A DNA stretch of 64,000 nt from Shewanella psychropiezotolerans (GTDB lineage Bacteria; Pseudomonadota; Gammaproteobacteria; Enterobacterales; Shewanellaceae). Of the stretch, positions 19,721 through 28,666 are shown in pieces. Position 1 is the first letter of the stretch. Every line of letters starts with the position of its first letter. The stretch spans positions 4,518,001 to 4,582,000 of the forward strand of contig NZ_CP041614.1 in the NCBI RefSeq assembly GCF_007197555.1. The letters run 5' to 3'. A program made the translations under genes and the position numbers. A model generated the notes under the pieces. The model was given only the letters and a program-made list of their open reading frames with translations, had not been told where the DNA came from and made no database searches.

Positions 19721-20155
19721 ATGCAGCCGACATTTCCGAAGAGTAAAGAACACATTTTCCAAATAACCGCCATTTTTAGCATGGTATTTGCGCTTGTAGG
19801 ATTTAGCTACAACGTCTGGCGAATGGAGGTCACTGAATATAACTCAACAATGCGCTCGGCAAGCTTTGAGCTCTTGCTACAACTGTCTGAGCTGGAAGGG
19901 ATCATCTACGCGGCCTATTACGATAAAGATCAAATCGCCGGAAACCCGCGAAAAGGTTGGATTAAAGTAAACCTGATTGCAGACTTGAGCATGATCACAG
20001 AACCGGAATTGCAGCAAGCGACTCAACAACTAAAACAAGAATGGCAGCAAGATTGGGATTCGATAGGAGATGACGAAACGAGTGTAAAACAAATAATCGC
20101 CAAGATAGATAACACACGGGAAGAGGTAAGGCAGTTACTGTCCAAGTTGGATTAA
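19721..20155 (+). CDS. Small membrane protein of unknown function
   Basis: A protein of 144 aa that I do not recognise. One hydrophobic helix near the N-terminus (about residues 13-32, IFQITAIFSMVFALVGFSYN) is followed by a mostly charged, helical domain with several Gln/Glu-rich stretches, so the rest probably lies on one side of the inner membrane. No catalytic motif is visible. It stands alone between the TlpA-like gene (divergent) and tdk (convergent). Confidence 0.6.
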   Translation: MQPTFPKSKEHIFQITAIFSMVFALVGFSYNVWRMEVTEYNSTMRSASFELLLQLSELEGIIYAAYYDKDQIAGNPRKGWIKVNLIADLSMITEPELQQATQQLKQEWQQDWDSIGDDETSVKQIIAKIDNTREEVRQLLSKLD

Positions 20156-20159
20156 TGAG

Positions 20160-20187
20160 AGGTCCTAATACTTAGATACTAGGACCT
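20160..20187. terminator. Inverted repeat between convergent genes
   Basis: An 8-bp inverted repeat (AGGTCCTA/TAGGACCT) with a 12-base loop fills the 43-bp gap between the small membrane protein gene and tdk. It lacks a T-run, so it is only a weak terminator candidate. Confidence 0.35.
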
Positions 20188-20198
20188 AAACGCTGATG

Positions 20199-20777
20199 CT
20201 AATCCCACAAAAACTCTCTGAAATGCTTGCGGCAAACAGATTCATAGCTCTCGTTGCCACCTATGGCGACCTGCTCACCTTCACGCATAGGCTTGCCCTC
20301 ATCGTCTAATCTCACCACCATGTTCGCCTTGCGACCACAATGACAGATTGTTTTAAGCTCGACCAGTTTGTCTGACCAGGCCAGTAGATATTGGCTACCG
20401 GTAAATAACTCTCCCTGAAAGTCTGTTTTCAGGCCATAACAGAGCACAGGTATATCCAATATGTCGACGATATAGGTCAGCTGTTTGACCTGCTCTTTAC
20501 TCAAAAACTGAGATTCATCGATAAGGATACAATGCAGTTTCTGCTCTTCATGAGCCGTCGTTATCATCTTGGCAATATCATCGCTACTACCAAATACCTG
20601 CGCAGCGGTTTCGATACCAATGCGTGAAGACACTTTACCCACACCGTATCTGTCATCGATTGAGGCCGTCATCACTAAGGTGTTCATGCCACGTTCGCGA
20701 TAGTTATATGAAGACTGCAAGAGTGAAGTAGACTTACCGGCATTCATCGCCGAATAATAAAAATAGAGCTGTGCCAA
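20199..20777 (-). CDS. tdk: Thymidine kinase
   Basis: A cytosolic type II thymidine kinase of 192 aa that phosphorylates thymidine with ATP in nucleoside salvage. The P-loop SAMNAGKS is at residues 9-16, ILIDESQF is the Mg-binding block, and the C-terminal part has paired cysteines (CHCG and SVCRKH) that bind structural zinc. The lasso segment and the [12 protein letters not shown] stretch fit the family. It stands alone on the minus strand. The length is normal. Confidence 0.97.
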   Translation of the reverse strand: MAQLYFYYSAMNAGKSTSLLQSSYNYRERGMNTLVMTASIDDRYGVGKVSSRIGIETAAQVFGSSDDIAKMITTAHEEQKLHCILIDESQFLSKEQVKQLTYIVDILDIPVLCYGLKTDFQGELFTGSQYLLAWSDKLVELKTICHCGRKANMVVRLDDEGKPMREGEQVAIGGNESYESVCRKHFREFLWD

Positions 20778-20910
20778 ACTGATATTCCTTATACGTGAAT
20801 TCGGCTACAGTTTAACAATTTTTATAACGAAAATCATGTGCCAGTGCTATTCAAGCCAATACTCACTAATTCTGATAAACAGCGACTGGATTACTGCGAA
20901 ACTCTAGACA

Positions 20911-20939
20911 AAAAAATACCGCTCATATGAGCGGTATTT
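20911..20939 (-). terminator. Terminator of the NhaC-family transporter gene
   Basis: A perfect palindrome (AAATACCGCTCATATGAGCGGTATTT, arms 20914-20939) follows the transporter stop by 46 bp and is followed on the minus strand by a seven-T run (A run 20910-20916). Confidence 0.9.
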
Positions 20940-20985
20940 CACTTGCTAGTCTTGCCTTAGGCTAGCAACAACATTGGTAGCATGG

Positions 20986-22554
20986 CTAGCTGGTAGACTG
21001 AGTAGATTTAACCTTCAAAACCAAGACGCTAATCACAAATAAGATGCTACAGGTAGCGAGTCCAGCCATCAGAGACTCGGTGAATCCCAGCACGATATAA
21101 CCGCCCAAGCTGATCCCCGCCACGATTAAGGCATAGGGCAGTTGAGTGACCACATGATCGATATGATGACAGTTAGCTCCCGTGGAGGAGAGGATCGTCG
21201 TATCTGAGATAGGTGAACAATGATCACCAAATACTGCACCAGCGAGCACTGCCGCAAGCATAGGTAACATCATATTGGTATGAGTACCCATCGCCATGTC
21301 CGCGGCAATAGGTAGCATGATACCAAACGTCCCCCAGCTGGTGCCGGTAGAGAACGCCGTCAGTCCTGCAAGCACGAATAAGACGGCGGGTAACAACGCA
21401 AACGGAATATTACCCGATGCCAGACTCGCCATGTACTTACCTGTCTCTAATTGACCAATCACGCCGGCAATCGTCCAGGCAAATAGCAAGATATAGATGG
21501 CTGGCAGCATAGAGCGAGCACCAGCAACCAGACCTTTAGTTAGGTATGACTTATCCAATCCTTGTATCAAGACTAAGGCCAGAGTCGCAATAAAACCGAC
21601 CAAGGCACCGAAGAACAAAGACGAAGCTACATCGGTATTTTCAAATGCACCAAGAATACTGAAAGGTTTTCCGTCTGCTGCTAAGACGTCTCCGCCGCTG
21701 CTCACCATGAAATAGAAGGTCGCAAGAACCAGTACGATAATGGGCAGAAATAATCCCAGAATCTTACCGTTATCGGCCTCAGGCAGATCTGAATTAGCTC
21801 CGGGGGGTAAGCCTTTAGCCTCATCATATAAGTTACCCTTCTGCGCATTGAGCTCATGCTGACGCATGGGGCCGACATTGAGATCCATGAAGGCGACACA
21901 AAACAAAAGTAGCAGTGCAAATATGGCATAGAAGTTCATCGGGATCATCTGGATAAAGATGCTCAGATGTCCTGAATCTGTGAAACCATGGGCGGTGAGA
22001 ATACCGCCGATCAAGGCGATGATATAAGCCCCCCAACTCGACACGGGAGAGATCACGCAGATTGGTGCAGCTGTCGAATCCAAAATATAGGCGAGCTTGC
22101 TGCGAGAGATATAATATCTGTCGGTCAGAGGTCTGGCGACACTGCCGACGACTAAGCTGTTGAAGTAATCGTCGATAAAGATCACGCAGCCTAAGAACAT
22201 GGTCATCAACTTGGCATCACGTTTACACTTTATGTGACCCCTTGCCCAATCGGCAAAAGCGTTAGCCGCACCGCTCACCGTAATAAGCGCGGTGATCATC
22301 CCCAATAGTACCAGGAAGCCTAGCAGATACATGTTCCAGGCATTGAGAGCACCATCATCCCAGAATAGGCCAGCAACTTGCTCGCCTAAGTATTGCCCAG
22401 ATGCTATGACAGAGAAATCGTTTATCAAAATAGCGCCGAGTAATATTCCCAGCCCTAAAGAGAGCAATACACGACGTGTAACAATCGCCATCAGAATCGC
22501 AACCACAGGTGGCAGCAATGAGAGCGCCGAATCGGCGTAACTTAAAGTTGTCAT
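20986..22554 (-). CDS. NhaC-family transporter, probable lysine transporter (LysW type)
   Basis: A multi-pass inner-membrane protein of 522 aa with ~11-13 hydrophobic segments. The FIDDYFNSLVVGSVARPLTDRY stretch and FGDHCSPISDTTILSSTGA are typical of the NhaC Na+/H+ antiporter superfamily. The gene alone would be called a sodium/proton antiporter. Its 5' leader, however, carries a lysine riboswitch (22699-22847). Riboswitch-linked NhaC-like genes have been proposed as lysine transporters (LysW) in gammaproteobacteria, so I infer lysine uptake coupled to Na+ or H+. No good ribosome-binding site is visible at ATG 22554. The transporter family is sure; the substrate rests on the riboswitch. Confidence 0.88.
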   Translation of the reverse strand: MTTLSYADSALSLLPPVVAILMAIVTRRVLLSLGLGILLGAILINDFSVIASGQYLGEQVAGLFWDDGALNAWNMYLLGFLVLLGMITALITVSGAANAFADWARGHIKCKRDAKLMTMFLGCVIFIDDYFNSLVVGSVARPLTDRYYISRSKLAYILDSTAAPICVISPVSSWGAYIIALIGGILTAHGFTDSGHLSIFIQMIPMNFYAIFALLLLFCVAFMDLNVGPMRQHELNAQKGNLYDEAKGLPPGANSDLPEADNGKILGLFLPIIVLVLATFYFMVSSGGDVLAADGKPFSILGAFENTDVASSLFFGALVGFIATLALVLIQGLDKSYLTKGLVAGARSMLPAIYILLFAWTIAGVIGQLETGKYMASLASGNIPFALLPAVLFVLAGLTAFSTGTSWGTFGIMLPIAADMAMGTHTNMMLPMLAAVLAGAVFGDHCSPISDTTILSSTGANCHHIDHVVTQLPYALIVAGISLGGYIVLGFTESLMAGLATCSILFVISVLVLKVKSTQSTS

Positions 22555-22680
22555 TTAATTATAATCTTAGTTTTAAGTACGAATGGAGGCTGCTGAACTG
22601 GTGGGATATTAAAGATATCTGAAAACACCTGTCCTATCAGTAGCGCTCCATAGTAATACCGTTAGTTAAAAGGTATAAAT

Positions 22681-22703
22681 TTTCTTATCATCCAGATAAG
22701 AAA
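22681..22703 (-). promoter_or_regulatory. Hairpin of the lysine riboswitch expression platform
   Basis: A perfect 9-bp hairpin (TTTCTTATC/GATAAGAAA, 5-base loop) starts inside the 3' strand of aptamer stem P1, so it and P1 cannot form together. The following bases are only moderately T-rich, so it may be an antiterminator-like switch element rather than the terminator itself. A further 8-base match (CCATAGTA with TACTATGG at about 22647-22654) offers another alternative pairing. Confidence 0.55.
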
Positions 22704-22847
22704 TACTATGGCAGTGCTGTACCTATTCGATACAGCCCCAGCAGTAAACCGTGATATGTATTACTACTTCGGCATCAAAGCCTTTCATGATAGATAAGCG
22801 GTATCACCCTGACTATCACTACTGATCTTTAATGCACCTCTACTTCT
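22699..22847 (-). ncRNA. Lysine riboswitch (L-box) aptamer
   Basis: On the minus strand the leader of the NhaC-family gene shows the L-box core elements in order: AGAGGTGC at 22841-22834, a middle part ending AGTCAGGGTGAT, GCCGAAG at 22773-22767, then GGGGCTG and the CTGTA/TACAG hairpin and ACTGC. Stem P1 pairs AGAAGTA (22847-22841) with TATTTCT (22705-22699). The order, spacing and total size (~150 nt) fit the family. In this class lysine binding turns the downstream gene off. The aptamer lies ~145 bp upstream of the transporter start codon. Confidence 0.87.
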
Positions 22848-22925
22848 CAGGACGTTTATCATGTGCCGAACTGATAGTACCAAACAGAGGTACTAAACTC
22901 AGGAAAACATGAAAACGTGAAGTTA

Positions 22926-22968
22926 ATAAAAACACAAGCGGCTTTGAGGATTCTACCCCAAAGCCGCT
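22926..22968 (-). terminator. Terminator of the etfBA operon
   Basis: A 10-bp stem (AGCGGCTTTG/CAAAGCCGCT) with two further G-C pairs inside the loop is followed on the minus strand by TGTGTTTTTATT. It lies ~87 bp after the etfA stop and just before the riboswitch-controlled leader. Confidence 0.85.
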
Positions 22969-23054
22969 CACTGTGACTAAGATCACGCTTATTTAGTGTA
23001 AATCAAAAGGGATTTCACCTAAAACTTACATTTACACAGCATATAATCGATAAG

Positions 23055-23978
23055 TTATAGCAAATCAGTTAGCTCGGGAACCGCTTCAAACAGATCCGCT
23101 TCCAAGCCGTAATCGGCAATCTGGAAAATAGGCGCTTCAGGATCCTTGTTGATGGCGACGATCACTTTAGAGTCTTTCATCCCAGCCAGATGCTGAATTG
23201 CCCCCGAGATACCCACGGCAATATACAAGTCAGGTGCCACAATCTTACCAGTTTGACCCACTTGAAGATCGTTAGACACAAAACCTGCATCGACCGCAGC
23301 GCGTGAAGCACCGAGTGCGCCACCTAGCTTATCGGCAAGCTTTTCTAAGATAGCAAAATTCTCACCGCTACCCAGACCACGACCACCCGATACCACAACA
23401 GATGCAGCGCCAAGTTCGGGGCGCTCAGATTCTGATAGGCTCTGAGAAATAAACTGAGTCACAGAATCGAATACCTTATCTATGGCAACAACATCCGCAG
23501 CTCCATCATTAGCGACCGCATCAAACGCACTTGAACGTACGGTTAATACCTTCTTAGCATCATGGCTCTGAACCGTGGCTAATGCATTACCTGCGTATAT
23601 TGGACGGACGAAGGTATCGGCACTAACGACTTCTACCACTTCAGATAACTGAGCGACATCTAAAAGCGCCGATACTCGTGGTAATGTGTCTTTACCTTGG
23701 CTAGTAGCTGCAGCCAAAATGTGTTCATAATCACCGGCAAGATCCACGATAAGCTGTGCCACATTATCGGCAAACCCGTGAGCATATTGCGCCGACTGTG
23801 CGACTAAAACATGCCTGACACCTGCAAGTTGCTTGGCGGCATCGACCACTGCGGCACATTCATGACCGGCAATCAAGACATCGATATCGCCACCAATGGC
23901 TTGACCACAAGCGACAACTTTGGCGGTGTCCAGCTTCAAGCTGGCATTATCATGTTCTGCTAATACTAAAATTGCCAT
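23055..23978 (-). CDS. etfA: Electron transfer flavoprotein alpha subunit
   Basis: The FAD-binding subunit of ETF, 307 aa. The C-terminal FAD domain has [52 protein letters not shown] and [10 protein letters not shown] in the usual order. ETF accepts electrons from acyl-CoA dehydrogenases such as LiuA and passes them to ETF-quinone oxidoreductase, which is not in the window. The start overlaps the etfB stop by one base, so the two are translationally coupled. Confidence 0.97.
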   Translation of the reverse strand: MAILVLAEHDNASLKLDTAKVVACGQAIGGDIDVLIAGHECAAVVDAAKQLAGVRHVLVAQSAQYAHGFADNVAQLIVDLAGDYEHILAAATSQGKDTLPRVSALLDVAQLSEVVEVVSADTFVRPIYAGNALATVQSHDAKKVLTVRSSAFDAVANDGAADVVAIDKVFDSVTQFISQSLSESERPELGAASVVVSGGRGLGSGENFAILEKLADKLGGALGASRAAVDAGFVSNDLQVGQTGKIVAPDLYIAVGISGAIQHLAGMKDSKVIVAINKDPEAPIFQIADYGLEADLFEAVPELTDLL

Positions 23979-24727
23979 TAGATCACCTTCGCTTCATTCT
24001 TTAACTTATCGGCCAGTTCTGCAACGCTAGCCACCATAATTCCAGCCTTACGCTCGGCAGGTGGAGTCACTTTTAATACTGTTTGATGCTGCTTCAGACT
24101 TACACCTAAATCATCGATAGAAAGGGTCTCTAATGGCTTACGCTTTGCCTTCATGATGTTAGGTAACTTAGCGTATCTGGGTTCATTTAAACGCAAATCA
24201 ACCGTCACGACTGCTGGCAGCGAAATGGTGACACTCTGTAGGCCGCCGTCGACTTCACGTGTCACGGCAAGAGAGTCGCCCTCGACTTTAACTTCTGAAG
24301 CAAATGTCGCCTGAGGCATATTAGCCAGTGCCGACAGCATCTGTCCGGTCTGGTTATTATCACCATCGATAGTTTGCTTACCTAAGATAATCAGTTGTGC
24401 CTGCTCTTTTTCCTGAACTGCATTGAGCAGCTTAGCAATAGATAAAGGTACTAACGCCTCTTCAGTCTGGATATGAATACCACGATCGGCACCTAAAGCC
24501 ATTGCCGTGCGTAGTTGCTCTTGTGCGGCTTTAGGGCCCACGGTAACAACCACAATTTCAGAAGCTACACCAGCTTCTTTTAGGCGCACGGCTTCTTCTA
24601 CGGCAATCTCACAAAAAGGGTTAATCGCCATTTTCAAGTTAGCGGTATCGACATCGGTATTATCAGCATTCACTCTGACTTTAACATTGGCATCGACGAC
24701 GCGCTTAACAGGCACCAATACTTTCAT
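23978..24727 (-). CDS. etfB: Electron transfer flavoprotein beta subunit
   Basis: The AMP-binding subunit of ETF, 249 aa. It starts [18 protein letters not shown] and has the signature region [23 protein letters not shown] near residues 180-200, typical of bacterial EtfB. GAAGGAAG lies ahead of the start. It is the first gene of the etfBA operon; the promoter just upstream carries a site matching that of liuR, so co-regulation with leucine breakdown is likely. Confidence 0.97.
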   Translation of the reverse strand: MKVLVPVKRVVDANVKVRVNADNTDVDTANLKMAINPFCEIAVEEAVRLKEAGVASEIVVVTVGPKAAQEQLRTAMALGADRGIHIQTEEALVPLSIAKLLNAVQEKEQAQLIILGKQTIDGDNNQTGQMLSALANMPQATFASEVKVEGDSLAVTREVDGGLQSVTISLPAVVTVDLRLNEPRYAKLPNIMKAKRKPLETLSIDDLGVSLKQHQTVLKVTPPAERKAGIMVASVAELADKLKNEAKVI

Positions 24728-24793
24728 AGGGCTTCCTTCTTACGTCATATTTAGAGGGTTGAGTATAGGTTAACACCTACACAAAGTAGCTCT

Positions 24794-24822
24794 ACTTTAC
24801 GTGCTGTTAACGTTAACGTCAA
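24794..24822 (-). promoter_or_regulatory. Candidate etfBA promoter with LiuR-like operator
   Basis: On the minus strand TTGACG (24822-24817) is followed after exactly 17 bp by TAAAGT (24799-24794), a good sigma70-type promoter 67 bp from the etfB start. The -35 and spacer contain a 16-bp imperfect palindrome (24807-24822) matching the liuR-promoter site at 12 of 16 bases. An operator over the -35 and spacer is the usual MerR-family arrangement. Confidence 0.65.
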
Positions 24823-25032
24823 TAAGGATTCAAACGCTTGTTTGTATTTTTTTTGATACATATCATATTCTGGTGATTTTTAACCGAATAAAATAACAAT
24901 AAACAGCAGATAATATGAATATAAATATATATTCATTAATTTAATTAAAATAACATTTGAAACTTGTTCTAATAATTCCTATTATTAGTCTGATATTTAA
25001 TAACTCACTTAATATAATTGGACCAAATAATT
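24823..25032. other. AT-rich divergent intergenic region upstream of H-NS
   Basis: The ~210 bp between the etfBA promoter and the hns-like start are strongly AT-rich with A/T tracts, as is usual for bent DNA near H-NS genes; self-binding would fit. I see no hairpin or additional gene. Confidence 0.45.
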
Positions 25033-25425
25033 ATGAGCGATTTTCTTGAAATACTAACTCATGGCCGCCGTTTTAAAGCCGCAGTAAAAGAACTATCGAT
25101 TGAAGACTTAAAAGAATTAGCGGTAAAACTTGATAAAGTTATCTCAGAAAGAGACTCTCAAGCAGAAGCTGAAGCAGAAGCTACGGCAGAAAGAAATGCC
25201 AAGATAGATGAAATCCGCAAACAGATGGAAGCCGTTGGCTTATCAATTGATGATCTGGGTGCATCGGCGGTAAAACCAGCACCTAAGAAGCGCGCTCCAC
25301 GTCCAGCTAAATATGCTATCGACGTGAATGGCGAGGCAATCACTTGGACTGGTCAAGGCCGTATGCCGACAGTATTTAAGACTGAGCTAGATAAAGGCCG
25401 TTCTATGGATGACTTCCTAATCTAA
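25033..25425 (+). CDS. hns: H-NS family nucleoid-associated protein
   Basis: A DNA-binding, bridging protein of 130 aa that silences AT-rich genes. The N-terminal ~65 residues are a coiled-coil oligomerisation domain (from MSDFLEILTHGRRFKAAVKEL). A Pro/Lys-rich linker (KPAPKKRAPRPAKYA) follows. The C-terminal domain has TWTGQGRMP, matching the TWxGxGRxP DNA-binding loop. I chose ATG 25033 over TTG 25018, since the H-NS family starts with MSDFL here. A terminator follows closely, so it is monocistronic. It is H-NS or an StpA-like paralogue; this cannot be settled from one copy. Confidence 0.92.
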   Translation: MSDFLEILTHGRRFKAAVKELSIEDLKELAVKLDKVISERDSQAEAEAEATAERNAKIDEIRKQMEAVGLSIDDLGASAVKPAPKKRAPRPAKYAIDVNGEAITWTGQGRMPTVFKTELDKGRSMDDFLI

Positions 25426-25457
25426 ATCACTTCTATCAAACAGAAGTAGTATATTAG

Positions 25458-25479
25458 ACCGGCTTATGCCGGTTTTTTT
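25458..25479 (+). terminator. Terminator of the H-NS gene
   Basis: A 6-bp GC-rich stem (ACCGGC/GCCGGT) with a TTAT loop and a seven-T run, 33 bp after the stop codon. Confidence 0.92.
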
Positions 25480-25582
25480 ATACTTTGGATTTAACACTAT
25501 TGATAAAAATCATTACAATTGCCACTTGGTATTTACACTAAAATTCAGATAACCTCTGGCTAGGTTTCACTATTCATAGTTA

Positions 25583-28500
25583 ATGTCTAAAATGCATCAC
25601 AAAATAAAAATAATAACGATAATCACGACATTATTGTCAATCAGTTCATTGCAAGCGCAGGCAAATGATCAACTCACTGATAACACCCCCAAATTAACCG
25701 CTCTCACTCATGCGACCTTAATGATTGAGCCAGGTAAAAAAATAATAAATGCCAGTTTACTCATTCAAAACAATAAGATTATAGAGGTCATAAAAAATAA
25801 TAAAGTGCCAGAGGATGCACTCATTATCGATCTGCATGGTTATACCATCTATCCGGGGTTTATCGACCCTTTTACCGACTACGCCATCGAATTTGAATAC
25901 CCACAAGATGAAGTGCGACCTCCTATCTATGAGATAAAACGTATAGGTGGAAATGCTGAAAATGGCGCTATTCACTCTGAAAAATCTTGGTTCAATTATG
26001 TTCACCCTAATAAAAATGATGCAGAACCTTGGATCAAAAATGGATTTACCAGTGTTCAGAGCAGTAATTTAGATGGCATCTTTCGTGGACGTGGGGTGAC
26101 ATTATCTTTAGCTGAAAAAAGTGCCAATGAAATTATCTATCGTGCTCATTCCGGTCATTTTTTAGCATTCGATAAGGGCAGTTCCCCCCAAGATTACCCA
26201 AGCTCTTTGATGGGCAGCATAGCGCTTATTAGACAAACTTTTGCCGATGCCAATTGGTATAAAGAAAATAAAGACAAGTCATTTTCAAAATCTGAAACTC
26301 AATTGATTGAATTTAATAGTGCACTCCTGGCTATAGCCAATATTGAGAGTGAACAGATTATTTTCGATACTAGCAACCTCAACAGTCAACTCAGGGCTGC
26401 CAGCTTATTAAATGAACATGAATATAAAGCAAGTTTACTGGGTAACGGTATGGAGTACACTCGGCTAGACGAACTGAAAACTTATGGTTATGGCTTAATT
26501 CTGCCATTAAACTTCCCTGCCGCCCCCTTAGTTGGCGATGACGACAGTGAGAGAGAGATAAGCCTGGCACAGATGCGACATTGGGAGCGAGCACCGGCTA
26601 ACTTGATGGCTGTTGAAGAGTCTCAGCTTCCCTTCTCACTGACTCAGCACGGCATCACAGCCGAAGACTTTTGGCCTAGACTCAAGCAGGCCGTAAAATA
26701 TGGCCTGAGTGAAGCAACGGCATTAGCCGCACTCACCACCGAAGCCGCAGAAATTGTCGGCACCAGTGAATTTAGCGGTCGATTGAAGCCCGGGTTTATT
26801 GCGGATCTAGTGATCACTAAAGGTAATATCTTCGAAGATGGCGTAATTTACAGCATCTGGTTACAAGGTGATGAACACCCACTTATCGATAGGGATACTG
26901 ATCTGTTGGATTCCAGCTATCAAATCCAGATAGGACAAGTCTCACTGGACCTGTCTATCTCTAACACCAATAAAGAAGATGACAAGATGTCAGGCACCTT
27001 AGCAAGCGGCGAACAAGAGTTGGTACTGTCTCAGGTGACCTATCTCAATAAGCGCTTAACCTTTAATGTCGATATGACAGAGGCTGGATTCGAGGGCATC
27101 AACCGTTTCACACTCTGGTTTGACGAACAAGGCATTCGTGGCCGCATGTCAGATAAGGATGGCGCACTCACCCCTGTAGCCGGAGTCTTGAGAGACGCCT
27201 TCGAAACGCCAAAAACTGAAGAAGATGAAACACCTGTCGAACTTATCTCTAAGTTAACCTTACCCAATATCGCCTATGGCAGAGACAGCTTAGCTAAAAC
27301 AGAGAAGCTACACATAAGTAACGCCACCATCTGGACCTCTGATGAACAAGGAGTGCTTGAAAACAGCGACGTGCTCATATCGCGCGGCAAGATAGAGAAG
27401 ATAGGCACAAACCTGAAAACACCTTCGGGTTATCGCCATATCGACGCCACAGGCAAGCATTTAACCGCAGGTATTATTGATGAGCACTCACATATTGCCA
27501 TCAATGGCGGTACCAATGAAGGTACAGATGCCATCACCTCAGAAGTGCGCATCGGCGATATCATCAATCCCAATGATATCGCTATTTACCGCGCCTTAGC
27601 CGGCGGCGTCACCACAGCGCAGCTATTACACGGCAGTGCGAACCCTATCGGTGGTCAGGCCCAGGTGATCCAAATGCGCTGGGGCGAGAATGCCAACACG
27701 CTTAAATATACTCAGGCGCCTCCCAGCATCAAGTTTGCCCTGGGCGAAAACGTGAAACAGAGTAACTGGGGTGATAATTTCGACAGACGCTTCCCACAAA
27801 GTCGCATGGGGGTTAAATCTCTGTTCATCGAGGCATTCAACGAAGCCAGCGCCTATCAAAAATCAATTTATGATTATCGTCGCCTCAGAGGCAGTGAGAA
27901 GCGCAAACGTATCGCGCCTAAACCCAACTATCGCTTAGCCGCTATCGCCGAAGTGCTAGAGCAAAAACGGGATATCCATATTCACTCCTATGTTCAATCT
28001 GAGATCTTGATGTTCCTGCGCCTGGCAGAAGCCTATAACTTCAAGGTAAAAACCTTCACCCATGTATTGGAAGGCTATAAAGTCGCAGAAGAGATGGCTA
28101 AACACGGCGCCTCGGCCTCAACCTTCTCTGATTGGTGGGCCTATAAATTTGAGGTCTATGATGCTATTCCCCAAAACACCTGCCTGATGCAGAGCAAGGG
28201 CGTGCTCACCAGCATCAACTCAGATGACTATGAGATGCAGCGAAGATTAAATCAGGAAGCCGCCAAGTCTATGATGTATTGTGATATGTCGGCAGAAGAT
28301 GCGTGGAAGATGGTCACCATCAACCCGGCGATTCAATTGGGCGTCGATCAATACATAGGCTCGATAACTAAAGGTAAGCAAGCGGATATCGTATTATGGG
28401 ATCACTCGCCATTATCTGTTTACGCAAAAGTTGATGCTACCTGGATAGAAGGCAAACGCTATTTTGACCGTCAAACAGACAAGCAGTTGCAAACTGATAT

Positions 28501-28666
28501 CGCTAAAGAAAGAGCGGCACTAATACAAAAGATACTGCTCAGTGAGTCCAAACCCAGCACGCTGCCTCCCGGAGAAGCGGTCATAGAGAGCAATGAGCCA
28601 GAATGGCACTGCGACACTCAATACGATGTTTGGCATCAAGCACACCAAATGAGAGCTGCGTTATGA
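25583..28666 (+). CDS. Exported tandem amidohydrolase; only the C-terminal half keeps metal ligands
   Basis: A 1027-aa protein with an N-terminal signal peptide (ends near residue 27, LQAQANDQ) and two amidohydrolase-like halves. The first half (to about residue 430) has GFIDPFTD where active enzymes have GxxDxHxH, so its metal site is lost. The second half has the full set: IIDEHSHI (His635 and His637), IHIHSYVQSE (~800), FTHVLEG (~825) and the metal-binding Asp in NSDDYE (~878), then the usual C-terminal KGKQADIVLW. The substrate is unknown; the family includes imidazolonepropionase-like and dipeptidase enzymes. The stop overlaps the start of the next gene (ATGA), so the two are coupled. 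Confidence 0.85.
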   Translation: MSKMHHKIKIITIITTLLSISSLQAQANDQLTDNTPKLTALTHATLMIEPGKKIINASLLIQNNKIIEVIKNNKVPEDALIIDLHGYTIYPGFIDPFTDYAIEFEYPQDEVRPPIYEIKRIGGNAENGAIHSEKSWFNYVHPNKNDAEPWIKNGFTSVQSSNLDGIFRGRGVTLSLAEKSANEIIYRAHSGHFLAFDKGSSPQDYPSSLMGSIALIRQTFADANWYKENKDKSFSKSETQLIEFNSALLAIANIESEQIIFDTSNLNSQLRAASLLNEHEYKASLLGNGMEYTRLDELKTYGYGLILPLNFPAAPLVGDDDSEREISLAQMRHWERAPANLMAVEESQLPFSLTQHGITAEDFWPRLKQAVKYGLSEATALAALTTEAAEIVGTSEFSGRLKPGFIADLVITKGNIFEDGVIYSIWLQGDEHPLIDRDTDLLDSSYQIQIGQVSLDLSISNTNKEDDKMSGTLASGEQELVLSQVTYLNKRLTFNVDMTEAGFEGINRFTLWFDEQGIRGRMSDKDGALTPVAGVLRDAFETPKTEEDETPVELISKLTLPNIAYGRDSLAKTEKLHISNATIWTSDEQGVLENSDVLISRGKIEKIGTNLKTPSGYRHIDATGKHLTAGIIDEHSHIAINGGTNEGTDAITSEVRIGDIINPNDIAIYRALAGGVTTAQLLHGSANPIGGQAQVIQMRWGENANTLKYTQAPPSIKFALGENVKQSNWGDNFDRRFPQSRMGVKSLFIEAFNEASAYQKSIYDYRRLRGSEKRKRIAPKPNYRLAAIAEVLEQKRDIHIHSYVQSEILMFLRLAEAYNFKVKTFTHVLEGYKVAEEMAKHGASASTFSDWWAYKFEVYDAIPQNTCLMQSKGVLTSINSDDYEMQRRLNQEAAKSMMYCDMSAEDAWKMVTINPAIQLGVDQYIGSITKGKQADIVLWDHSPLSVYAKVDATWIEGKRYFDRQTDKQLQTDIAKERAALIQKILLSESKPSTLPPGEAVIESNEPEWHCDTQYDVWHQAHQMRAAL

